Source: Adiantum capillus-veneris (lineage: Eukaryota > Streptophyta > Polypodiopsida > Polypodiales > Pteridaceae). Taken from it: a stretch of 64,000 nt of DNA. The translations under genes and the position numbers were made by a program. This document shows, piece after piece, positions 54,675-64,000 of the stretch. The notes below the pieces were generated by a model. That model was given only the letters and a program-made list of their open reading frames with translations, was not told the origin of the DNA and searched no databases. Each line of letters begins with the position of its first letter. Position 1 is the first letter of the stretch. The DNA is taken from the NCBI GenBank assembly GCA_014529385.2, contig CM043956.1, forward strand, positions 91,900,721 through 91,964,720, read 5' to 3'.

Positions 54675-57369
54675 GAGGCTTGACCATATGAGCCAAAAGG
54701 GCCTCACTAAGCTTTGTACTTTGAACAAGCTTGATGCTAAAGGCACAAAGCTTGACTTTTGTAATGAATGTCAATATGGCAAGCAAGTGAAGCATTCTTA
54801 TTACTCCGGTGTCTCTCGTAAATCTTGTGTGCTTGATCTTGTACATTCTGATGTATGTAGTATGCCTTCTAAGTCTATGGGCGGTGCATGCTATTTTGTC
54901 TCCTTTGTTGATGATCATTCTAAAAACATTTGGGTTTATTTGCTTAAATCTAAGGATGAAGCCTTTGCTACGTTTAAGAAGTTTCATGCATTTGTGACCA
55001 CCCAAACAGTAGAAAGTTGAAATGCTTGCGTACGGACAATGGGGGGGAGTTCACAAGTGCTAAATTTAAGAAATTTTGTGAAAATTTAGGCATTAAGAGG
55101 GAGCTTACTGTGCCATACAGCCCCTCTTCTAATGGTGTGGCTGAAAGATATAATAGGACACTTTGTGAAAGGGTGAGATGCATGCTATCCACAGCTAATC
55201 TCTCTCATGGATTTTGGGGAGAAGCTTTGAAAACTGCAGTGCATATATGCAATCGATCCCCTCACATGTCTTTGAAAGGTGACATCCCTGAAGAGGTTTG
55301 GTTGGGCAAACCTGCTTCATATGATCACTTACGTATCTTTGGTTGTGAAGATTTTGTGCATATTAGACTTGAGTTGAGAAGCAAACTAGATGCCAAGTCC
55401 ATTAGAGGCCTCTTCATGGGATATGGTGAAGAAGGTGAAATGGGTTACAAGATTTGGTTGCCTCAACTCAAGAAGGTTGTACGCAGCCGGGATGTTGTTT
55501 TTAATGAGGCAAGGCTGCTTCAAAACAATTGTGTCGCAAAGCATGACCATAAAAAGCTCAAATTTTAGCATGACCAGCCACCTGTTAGGCCTATTCTTGA
55601 CCCTCAAGATGCACCACGTATGGCTGAAAATGTAGATAATCCAGTGGTGTTTGAGCCAGATGATGTTGGACAGCAAAATGAGGCTCCTGAAGGGCATTTG
55701 CAGCCACATAATAATGCTGAAAATGGTGCTGAAAATGATGGACAGCAGCCCATTGTTGATGATGTTTTCATCCACCTGATATAAACCCATTTCCGGATAA
55801 TGTAGATCATTGGGTGAGGCGTTCTACTCGTCCAAGACGGAATGTGAGTAGATATGATCCCTCTTTGCATTACATTATGTTGATAGATGAGGGGGAGCCT
55901 CTTACTTACAAAGAGGCAAAGACATGTGAGCACAGCAGCAAGTGGGAGCTTGCTATGCAGGAAGAGATTAAAGCTTTGCATGCTAATGATACTTGGGACT
56001 TGGTTGAATTGTCCAAAGGTAGGAAGGCTATTCCTAACAAATGGGTGTATAAAATCAAAACAGTTGATGCAAAACCCAAGTATAAGGCAAGGCTGGTTGT
56101 AAAAGGATATGCTCAAACTAAAGGCATAGACTTTCAGGAAGTGTTCTCTCCTGTATTGAAGATGACCACTTTGCGTGTGTTGTTTGCTATAGCGGCTGCT
56201 CTTGATTTGGAATTGGACCAAATGGATGTACATACATCTTTCTTGCATGGTGATGTTGATGAAGAGCTTTACATGAAACAACCCGAGGGTTTTGTTATTC
56301 CTGGAAAGGAACATTTGGTATGTAAGCTCAATAGAAGCTTGTATGGGTTGAAACAAGCTTCTAGACAATGGTACAAAAAGTTTGATGCGTTTATGCTCAA
56401 ACATGGGTATTAAAGAAGCCATGCAGATCATTGTTTGTACACAAAAATTGATGAGGATGGCAGCCCTATCATTCTTGTGCTCTATGTTGATGACATGTTG
56501 ATTGCTGCAAAGAAAAGCAGCACTGTGGATGCTCGTAAACAGCAACTGAAATCTGCATTTTCAATGAAAGACCTTGGGGCAACGGAGCATGTACTTGGAG
56601 TGAGGATTAGAAGACAAAGAGACCAACGCATATTGTATTTGTCTCAAGAAAGGTGCTGGACAGGTTTAATATGACTGATGCAAAGCCTCTTGGTGTGTCG
56701 TTACAGCCATATGTTAAAATCTCCAAGGACGATTGTCCCAAATCAAAGGAAGCAACCAATGATATGCAAAGTGTGCCTTATGCTTCAACTTGTGATTCAC
56801 TTATGTATGCTATGGTTGCTACTAGGCCTGACATAGCCCATGCAGTGGTAGTTGTGAGCCGATTTATGGCTAATCCAGGCAAGTTACATTGGGATGCAGT
56901 GAAGTCCATTATGAGGTACTTGAAAGGGACTAAAAACAAATGCCTCTGTTATGGTAAAGGACCATTGGAGTTTTAACGGATTTTGTGACTAACATGGCTG
57001 GTGATGTGGATACACGTAAATCCACAAGTGGTTATGTATTTACACTTGCAGGAGGCGTTGTCTCATGGTGCTCTAGACTACAAAAGATAGTTGCACTGAC
57101 TATTACAGAGGCTGAATATATTTCAACCACTGAGGCTTCCAAAGAAGCCATATGGTTGGCACGTCTATGCAGTGAGTTTTGTTTGCCTGACAAGGCACCT
57201 ATGCTTGGTTGTGATAGCCATGTTTTATGCGCGCACAAAGCATATTGATGTACGGTATCACTGCATTCGAGAAGTGCTTGAGGATGGCCTTATCAATTTG
57301 GTTAAGGTCCATACGTCACAAAATCCTGCAGATGCTCTCACTAAGCGCTTATCCAAAGCACATCAGTAG
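54634..57369 (+). pseudogene. copia-3 integrase, reverse transcriptase and RNase H, frameshifted
   Basis: Integrase is split between 54634-55020 (H-S-D-V near 54845) and 55017-55568 (R-T-D-N-G-G-E-F near 55030, G-V-A-E-R near 55135). A stop at 55566 precedes a proline/asparagine-rich linker. RT lies in 55814-56674, with K-A-R-L-V-V-K-G near 56085, L-Y-G-L-K-Q-A near 56340 and Y-V-D-D-M near 56485, and a TAA at 56411. The frame changes again near 56650; 56653-56976 gives the T-R-P-D-I-A block. RNase H is in 56985-57369 with E-A-E-Y near 57110 and A-R-T-K-H-I near 57230; a short deletion removes part of it. At least six frame changes make it nonfunctional. Confidence 0.85.
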
Positions 57370-57434
57370 CTATGCATACAGATGGTGGGAGTCACTTAGC
57401 TTAAAGGCGCCATTTATGCCTTTAAGTGGGAGGT

Positions 57435-57618
57435 TGTTGGGATTAAAGGCCCTAAATGGCCAGCCCATAATGTACATTTTGTATTGCTTCAAAGGGTTTT
57501 AAAACCCTTGGCCAAGTTCACATTGAGCTTGGCCCAACATTTTAAAAATGGTCCTAAAGATAATAAAAGGGATGCAAGGCTCAAAAACGTGAGCTCTTGA
57601 TTTTCCCCACCTAGCGTG

Positions 57619-57666
<48 letters not shown>

Positions 57667-57758
57667 GATTTCGATCTACATCGTGGGCTCTCTCTCCCTT
57701 CATCGCCTGCACTAGTTGCCGTGCTCTACCACCTGCACTTCTTGCTGCGCTCTCAACA
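57435..57758 (+). repeat. copia-3 3' LTR
   Basis: 324 bp, starting TGTTGGGATT and ending CTCAACA. Its (CT)n tract is at 57621-57664. Confidence 0.92.
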
Positions 57759-57763
57759 GTTCC

Positions 57764-58461
57764 CAGTTTATTCTGTGATTTGTGAATCTCCGTGCATTAC
57801 ATTCCGATGTCAGGGAGGGCAGCGGGATATGTTGGAGCTCAAATTAAACTCTAGGTTACACTAACAAAAGAGCTGCTGAAACTTTTTGAGGGCCTAGCTG
57901 TACAGGTAGAGCAGGAAAGAAAGACTGACTGATAAAACAACATGAAAAAGGCAAGCACCACAGAACAGGGCAAGGTACACTCCTGACACCAGTCCATTAG
58001 CTCCAACTACCCAGTCAACAACATGAATTATAACTATGGAAGGCCTTTTCTATTTCTAAATGAAAGCCTCTACTAGTGGTTTTTACCCATTAGTACAAGC
58101 TCGAGGGTCCACCCCTTAGACAAAGAATGCTATAGTGAGCCTAGGATTCTATTTTTATGATTCCTTAACCACCCTAACCATAGGGCCATGTTCACGCTTG
58201 GGACGACTACTAGTCCCAATTGGAAAGAAGAATAGAGCATGATCTGCATAACTTGCACCAGGATTGTGATAAACAAGCCTCTACAAGAACTAAAGAATAA
58301 AACTACTAGTCTCCATGCAAACTTAAGTTGTGTAAACAAGACCAAATATTGCACAACAAGACCAAATATGCCATCATGTGCATCACTCAATCACGAAGGT
58401 CAACCTCATTGCAAAATTGCAGAAGTCTCTTTGGGCTACATCTTTTTTCTGGGACAAGGAT
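57764..58461. other. 3' flank of the uL3 gene, no other gene seen
   Basis: Right flank of copia-3 and downstream region of the minus-strand uL3 gene. It probably includes that gene's 3' untranslated region. No coding signal beyond short chance ORFs. Confidence 0.4.
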
Positions 58462-59555
58462 TTAATCATCTGCTAAGAAGGGATCGACATCCCCTATCTC
58501 TGCAACCAGAGGTTCAACTGACGTGATATCCTCATTAGAGTCGGGAACATAAGTTGGAAAAGGGGTGATGGACAAATCCGGCCTTCTCTGAAAAGCGTCC
58601 TTCACAAAGACAAAATTGCCAGCATGTCCAGGAACCTGTTGTGATTGCTCTTTCCATCAAAATACAGCATAATGTATTGAAGCAAGCAGTAAGGGGTCCA
58701 AGTATACTATACCTGGCCTCTAACCCACATCAAATTTCTAGCTGGATCAATTTTGTAGATCCACACACATTTCGCGGTCCGCCGCTTGCCTCCCATGCGC
58801 CCAGCCATCTTCTTCCCTTTGAACACCTGCAGAGGCACGGCACTTGACATAGCTTGTGTGAAGAAGGATGCATGCAAGGAGGTAAAATCCCATCCACAAT
58901 ACCTTGCCAGGATCCTGGCGTCCACCAGTCGAGCCCAAACTGCGGTGAGAGAGAGAAGCTCCATGTGAAGCTGGACCTCCAGAAAAACCCCACCTTTTCA
59001 TTCCCCCCTGCATCAGTGATAAGTAAACCATCAATACCTCTAGAAACAATGGATACTAGTGCATTGTTTGAGCGAATGCAAGTGCCATTTTAAACAAGTC
59101 AAGTATCAGTCAAAAGAGTGTGTTTTGTGTTCAAAAGCTGCAGTGTCATCGGAGACTGTTGCAGACTTCCATAGCCGGACCTTAACGTCCTTGATAGAGT
59201 GCTATGGGTCAACTTTAAACGGAAAGAATACAAATTGACACGATGTGTAACATTTGTAGTAAAAATGAGGAAGAGTTTTACAGGTGTGATTAAAATGAGG
59301 AAGAGCTTTACAGGTAGTAAATAAGAAGCTTCACACAAAACACACCTGAAAGCCTTTGCCTATAGTGATTCCAGCTATGTCAACATACTGGCCAGGAACA
59401 AAGTGGCGAATATCAATAGGTGTCCCCACAGGTAGCAACGCATCATCTGTGACTGGAAACTCGGTCAGCTTGCGCTTGAGAGGGACTCCTTGCTTGATGA
59501 AGTGGCCAACCTCAGGCTTGGTTAGTTGCTTGGCTTTCTTTAGCCCACACCCCAC
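58462..59555 (-). CDS. organellar-type ribosomal protein uL3, last four exons
   Basis: Exons on the minus strand: 59346-59555, 58903-59007, 58714-58826 and 58462-58635 (stop TAA 58462-58464). All introns are GT-AG. The protein reads [14 protein letters not shown], then [11 protein letters not shown], then H-F-V-P-G-Q-Y-V-D...T-I-G-K-G-F-Q, then [22 protein letters not shown], then [10 protein letters not shown], then [13 protein letters not shown]. This is the bacterial-like L3 family, and the VGCG and [11 protein letters not shown] stretches fit the plant mitochondrial form. L3 binds 23S-type rRNA in the large subunit near the peptidyl-transferase centre. Exons for the first part (about 100 residues and the targeting peptide) are not found in the window. 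No stop interrupts these exons, so the gene may be functional. Confidence 0.88.
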
Positions 59556-61054
59556 CTGGACAAAATAGCAAAAAACATAAGTGAAAACTAGCCACTTAGT
59601 TGCAACTCTTTCAAAAATAGCTTCCACTGGTTAAACTTAATTTTGAACCCAAAGCAACTGCCTCCCTGATGATTGAAGAATTGATCTGCAGGGGGTTGTG
59701 ATAAAATTGAGCAAATCAACTATTCTTAAGAAGAATTGAGAATTAAGTTAAGAACAAGAGGAGGCCGAGGCTTCACCTCGTGGAGTTTTGCTGTGGTGAG
59801 CTATTTTTGGTGCTCACCTCCTCTATTGTACCAGCGCCCCCTCTCCCTTTGTTCAGTACCTCTCATTCCCATGTGTCAAGATTGTCTCTGCTTCACCTTT
59901 TATATTATTTTATTTATTTTCCCCCTAAGTTCTGCCTATGGGCAAGTGGAGAAAGCCTAGAGGTCCCAAGATAATGCATGGTGGTGTGAAATGAGCCAGG
60001 GTCAGTTAGCCATAAGTGTGGGCCGTGGCTTGTGTTTTGAGTTGGTCCGCATTGAAATCGGAAGTGTGTGCGCCAGTTTTTAGGCTTGGATGACCTTTAT
60101 AAATGTGGACAGAGCCAGTTAGAAGGTTATGTGTGAAATGAATTAATGAGAACAATACTTGTCCTCGACAATCAAAAATACACCTGCCAAAAGAGGCTTC
60201 ATTAGGGGAAAAGTGGGAGACAGTGCACCTTCTCTAGGAAGCATGCCAGAGAATCAGCCCTAACCTCATATTTAAAGACCCTAGGCCCCAAAAGCAGTTT
60301 ACAGTAAAAAGCCTTCAAACTCAAAAGCATCTGGTCCAAAAGCAAAGCCAAAAAGCTGCCAGCGTAACTTACAGAAATCCGTACAGCTGCCATGTCATCA
60401 GCCAATGCAAAACGCGAAAATCCGTACAGCCTGCTACGTTATCATTTCAACGCAATTAAACGAAAACCTACCACGTCATCAGTTTGTGACATCTCCTGGT
60501 GGGGAAATTTCTTCTTCGCCACTTCCATGCTCATCACCTCCATGCGAAGTATCCATTCCGCTTCGGGTGATGACCATACACTAAAGTCTTGGGTTCTTAA
60601 GTTCACGAGGAACTTGGGTTCTTGTGGTTCTTGGTTTCTTGAGATTCTTGAAGTTCTGGAATCTTGAGATTCTTGAGGTTCTTGAGGTTCTTGAAGTTCT
60701 TGAGATTCTACTTTAGCTTGCAATCTGTGTTAGAGAAGGATCTTCTCTTACTCGAGCTCCTCTTTCCCGCGGGCGCACCCCTTGGCGGCCTTGCGCTCAC
60801 ACCAAGGTTGCTTTTTCCCACCTCACGTCGATTGGCCGGCCGCTAAGTCCACGGTCCGCTCTCAATGAGTGAAAAGAGAAACAAGGGGAGGCTGGACAAG
60901 CCCTTCTTTCTTGTGTTTCTTGTCACTCTTCAAAAACACAATTAGGAATCGACACGCACAAGTGGACTTGGGTTACGTGCGACCGCAAACAGCAAAAAAA
61001 TTCTTGTGGTTCTTTCCTTGAGTGATACAGAACACTCCCAAACTCTGATACCAA
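59556..61054. other. probable uL3 intron or 5' region with minisatellite
   Basis: No uL3 exon was found. Short ORFs here, for example 59736-59960 and 60202-60405, show no family. A GTTCTTGAG minisatellite lies at 60588-60712. The region may be intron of the uL3 gene or may hold unrelated inserts. Confidence 0.35.
60588..60712. repeat. minisatellite of GTTCTTGAG / ATTCTTGAG units
   Basis: About a dozen degenerate 9-bp units. Confidence 0.85.
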
Positions 61055-61055
61055 T
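61043..61055 (-). promoter_or_regulatory. initiator-Met primer-binding-site signal (minus strand) next to an LTR-like end
   Basis: On the minus strand TGGTATCAGAG lies at 61043-61053, one base from a possible LTR end (TGTAAGG from 61055 on the plus strand). It would belong to a minus-strand LTR element whose LTR extends to the right of 61055. Internal coding parts are not seen on the left. Confidence 0.4.
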
Positions 61056-61379
61056 GTAAGGTGCAACGGATGAATGTTGAACTTTGCTCAAGATGAGTGC
61101 TCCGAACTGTGCTCAAGGGTTCCTTTTAATTACGGAAGGGAGAGCCTTCCGTTCCTTTAGTGAGAGAGTGTATATGATCACAAACAAGTGGATAAACACA
61201 GTGAATGAAGGTGCTGAGACTGAGAGATAGAGAGAGAAGAATACGACACCACAATGTTGTCAAACCCTCCTCCAAGGGCCCCACTCTCTATGACGAGAGC
61301 GGTCTACTATTGATTGCACAAATCTCTACAATGCAATGGACTTGCCGACGATGTTGACGACGATGAGGACGGCGACGAA

Positions 61380-62780
61380 CGGGCTGAAAACTGAAAACGC
61401 TAATGGCTGAAATCTGCAAATCTTGTATCTACTAAATTCTAATTGCATGTCAGTGACGACGGCGATGACGACGATGCGACGACGACGCTCTAAAAACGCA
61501 GATGCTGAAATCTGTGAATAGCGGGCTGAATCTGCAAACGCTGGCTGATCTGATCGTGCGGCGAGAATCTGCTACGGGAAGGTGAGATCTGCGAGGTTTG
61601 GGGACTGCGGTACGGAGGCTAACTGCTGAAAATGCAAAACGCTGGTGCTAGGGGCTGAACTGTCGCCAAAAACAGCAAAACGCTAAGGCTGGTCTGCTGT
61701 TCCCAAAACGCTAGGCTGAAATTGGTATCTACTGCAGAAACGCTAGGGGATCTGCAAACGCCAGGCTGATCTGCAACTTGCAAAACGCTTGGGCTGACTG
61801 CAGTTGATGAAAACGCCAGGCTGTTCTTTATGGCTCAAAATGCTAGGTGTTCCGCCGGGGGTCTGCCACAAACTAGTGACGTCACAGATTTCCGAGATTT
61901 ACGTTGTCTTGCTGACGTGGCACTGCCCGTCTTTTGCGGCAGTGTACGGATGCTTTTTCCTACGCAAACCAGGGCTGCAAAATTCTACGCAAAGGCTTAT
62001 TGACAAGTTGCTTTAATTTTACCAAGCCAGGCTGTGCTTTATTATTTAATGCTTTTAATTGGCAGCTTTTGGGGCTCTGTTTTTAGCACCCCTTGTAAAC
62101 TTATAAATTAGTGGACAGGGCTCCCACTCTGCAGAGCATCTGGACGCAGAGTCCGAGAATGAGACCCCTCCCACTCCCTTGTACTTAGAGCACAGATTAA
62201 TACAAAAAGAAATACCGAAAGGGGCGCCAATCTCTGTGGGGCCAATATCTCTAGGCACGAAACAAGTGAATCTCTGTTGTGTCGCGGTAGAATCTTGACT
62301 TGGAGTGTCCAAGTTTGTTGCAGTGGTATCAGAGCGCGGCTGATTTCTCTTCTACTGGGAAATCTGATCCTTTTTCTCGCGACACTTATGGATTCAAACA
62401 GAGATCAATCGACTTCCTCTGCATGTGGAGATGTTGCTGCGGGAAGGTGAGATCTGCGAGGTTTGGGACTTCTATTGCAATGTCTGACTGCTGAAAACTA
62501 AAAACGCTGGTGCTACTGTGGATCTTGTCGCGATGGAACTGCAAAACGTTAGGGGTTGATCTGCAATTCAAAAACGCTCGCTGAAATCTGTGTCCTGCTG
62601 TGGAGAACTGCTAACGCTAGGGCTGATCTATTGTCTTTCTGTTGCCGGGGCTGATCTGCAATGCAAACGCCAGGGCTGGTCTTCAATGCAAAAACGCTAG
62701 GTCTGCTGATGGGGGGGGTCCTGCTGAGAAGGTTCCTGTTGAACCGAAGTTCCTGCTGCCTCTTCTATCAGAAAGTGCTA
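61380..62780. repeat. dispersed degenerate repeats GCAAAACGCTAGG / GGCTGATCTGC
   Basis: More than a dozen copies of AAAACGCTAGG-like and GCTGAAATCTGC-like pieces lie on both sides of the primer-binding site at 62324. A larger duplicate shares GGGAAGGTGAGATCTGCGAG at about 61576 and 62443. GAC/GACGAT-rich runs lie at 61335-61380 and 61451-61490. Confidence 0.7.
62321..62335 (+). promoter_or_regulatory. initiator-Met primer-binding-site signal (plus strand) after an LTR-like end
   Basis: TTGCA ends at 62322, then one G, then TGGTATCAGAGC at 62324-62335. A short ORF-like start (ATGGATTCAAACAG) follows at about 62389. The LTR would be the DNA to the left. No pol is seen before the window end. 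Confidence 0.5.
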
Positions 62781-62789
62781 ACGCTAGAT

Positions 62790-63720
62790 TTCTTTATATA
62801 CATGCTTGTCTAATTTTCCCTACCCAGTTCGCAACAAAAGTCGTTTAAAAATAATAAGTGAAAATTGTCTAAAATAGGAAAAATAGATCTATGCACTGTA
62901 AAAATGCTCCTAATGGGTTCTGATTGAAATCTGATGGTCATGTTGTGTGCAACCAGAGGATATGCATCTATTCTAAGTGCCTGGGCATGCACGGTCTGCG
63001 AACAGACTCACAAAAGTGCCATAACACTTCCTGCTCTAACTGAACTGAACCCATGTCATGAAGTAGCTAGTCCACGTACACATAGGGTTAGATGTGCACG
63101 TGATATCCTCTGCTTTTCAAAGTGAGATATTGGTACCGAACTGTATGGCGTCGAGGGAGATCGCCAACAGTGTCTGGAATCCTGGGAAGGACTCTTCGTC
63201 GGCCCACTCTGATGCGTGGGTCATGCGATACTTGAACTTCAGAAAGGTCTGCAATGCTTGCTTCTATGGGCTGCGCTGAAAGCGACACAAAGTCATCTCT
63301 TCAATCATGCCCTCGTTGATGTCATCTTCACCCACTTCCCCATACACTCGACCTATGCGTGCCACACTCACCACTCTTTTTTTGGTAGAGTGTGGCTATT
63401 TTGGGCTAATATCTATCATCAAACCAATAGGGCAAATGGTATTGTTATTTGCATGGAAATCAATTGGAGTGGCCACCAACACTGAGGGCCCCAAGCCACC
63501 AACTAAACCTCTCTCTCTCTCCCTCTCAATGCAGCTTGCCATGCAATTTGAGAGCCGCCAATCCACACCTACTGAGCTACATGCAGGTCGTGGTGGTGCG
63601 GTTAAAGAGACTCATGCATGGCGGCCCCACACACACACACTGCCATGCGGGCTCGTTCTCTTTCTCTCTTTTTTCCTCGGCCACTTACGACCACTTGCAC
63701 TGATTGCACATGAAGCTCTC
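62790..63720. other. region without a supported gene
   Basis: Contains short ORFs on both strands, a (CT)n run near 63512 and a CACACA run near 63630. The ORF at 63307-63843 on the plus strand is low-complexity and overlaps the more protein-like minus frame at 63727-64000, so I do not call it. Confidence 0.3.
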
Positions 63721-63726
63721 ATTCTC

Positions 63727-64000
63727 CTAGTCCTTCAATGCTTCAACTTCGTCTATAGTCATGCGTCTACCTTCTTCAAGAATCTCCGAAAATTCCTGAA
63801 ACCACTTCCAAGACAAAAACATGAACATATCCATTCCATGTAAAATGACCGGAAAAATACTATTCCTTCGAAAAAACTGTGCGTGTAATGCAGATGAACA
63901 AAGTGACGGAGTGCCAAACCATTCATCAAACACACGCAAACAATGGGGTTGAATCTTGACTTTCTGATCTAAATCAATCAATTGTGGCAAATCACAATGG
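63727..64000 (-). CDS. unrecognised open frame at the right edge (partial)
   Basis: An open minus-strand frame ends at a TAG at 63727-63729 and remains open to the window end (about 90 codons). Its composition (Trp/Phe-rich, with D-E-W-F-G, F-F-R-R-N-S and S-W-K-W-F-Q-E-F-S-E-I-L) looks protein-like. I recognise no family. It could be an exon, a transposon remnant or chance. Confidence 0.3.
   Translation of the reverse strand, partial: HCDLPQLIDLDQKVKIQPHCLRVFDEWFGTPSLCSSALHAQFFRRNSIFPVILHGMDMFMFLSWKWFQEFSEILEEGRRMTIDEVEALKD

Larger units (their letters stand above)
52161..57758 (+). mobile_element. copia-3: Ty1/copia retrotransposon, decayed
   Basis: Plus-strand element with LTRs at 52161-52476 and 57435-57758 and a perfect 5-bp target duplication GTTCC (52156-52160 and 57759-57763). 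The 5' LTR begins TC instead of TG. The initiator-Met primer-binding site starts at 52479 and a purine tract lies at 57422-57434. Coding parts are broken by several frameshifts, unlike the other elements here. Confidence 0.95.

Noticed and set aside
55604-56545. 313-residue minus-strand ORF over copia-3
   Set aside because: It is antisense to the reverse transcriptase of copia-3, with no motif of its own.
63307-63843. 178-residue plus-strand ORF near the right edge
   Set aside because: It has a low-complexity start and covers (CT)n and CA runs; no recognisable domain.

Overview
This window looks like nuclear DNA of a land plant. It has GT-AG introns, LTR retrotransposons of both Ty3/gypsy and Ty1/copia type, a MULE-type DNA transposon with a SWIM zinc finger, a plant-like organellar ribosomal protein L3 gene, and many (GA)n, (CT)n and (TA)n(TG)n tracts. 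I cannot name the species. Most of the sequence is transposable-element DNA.

Layout. 1-674: flank with a short antisense piece related to the RNase H region of element B. 675-21163: element A, a heavily decayed Ty3/gypsy element cut in two by element B (6612-17880). Element B is a full-length Tat-type Ty3/gypsy element with 2.7-kb LTRs and a single gag-pol frame broken only by four stop codons. 21164-23900: LTR-like noncoding DNA with recurrent short inverted repeats. 24509-27709 (minus): a MULE transposase with five in-frame stops. 27710-30092: repeat-rich noncoding DNA with a 50-bp perfect palindrome. 30093-44948: an eleven-exon plant-type gene encoding a ParB-like domain followed by a DNA methyltransferase-like domain. 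Two minus-strand copia elements sit inside its exons: copia-1 at 30251-35428 (one intact long ORF, LTRs almost identical) and copia-2 at 38610-44323. 45833-48678: a long coiled-coil ORF set of unknown origin (element D) followed by LTR-like DNA. 49640-50000: the tail of a gypsy integrase. 50560-52160: microsatellite and foldback repeats. 52161-57758: copia-3. 58462-59555 (minus): the last four exons of the uL3 gene. 59640-64000: repeats, two head-to-head LTR/primer-binding-site signals and an unrecognised open frame at the right edge.

The strongest unusual item is the spliced ParB-methyltransferase gene. When both copia insertions and all introns are removed, every exon joins in phase, and the only coding breaks are five stop codons. 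ParB-methyltransferase fusions are familiar from bacteria and phages; a spliced plant version is notable. Across element B, the MULE, copia-2 and this gene, coding frames are kept and broken almost only by TAA, TAG and TGA codons that single C-to-T changes could have made. That fits decay of methylated, silenced DNA. Copia-3 and element A instead carry many frameshifts.
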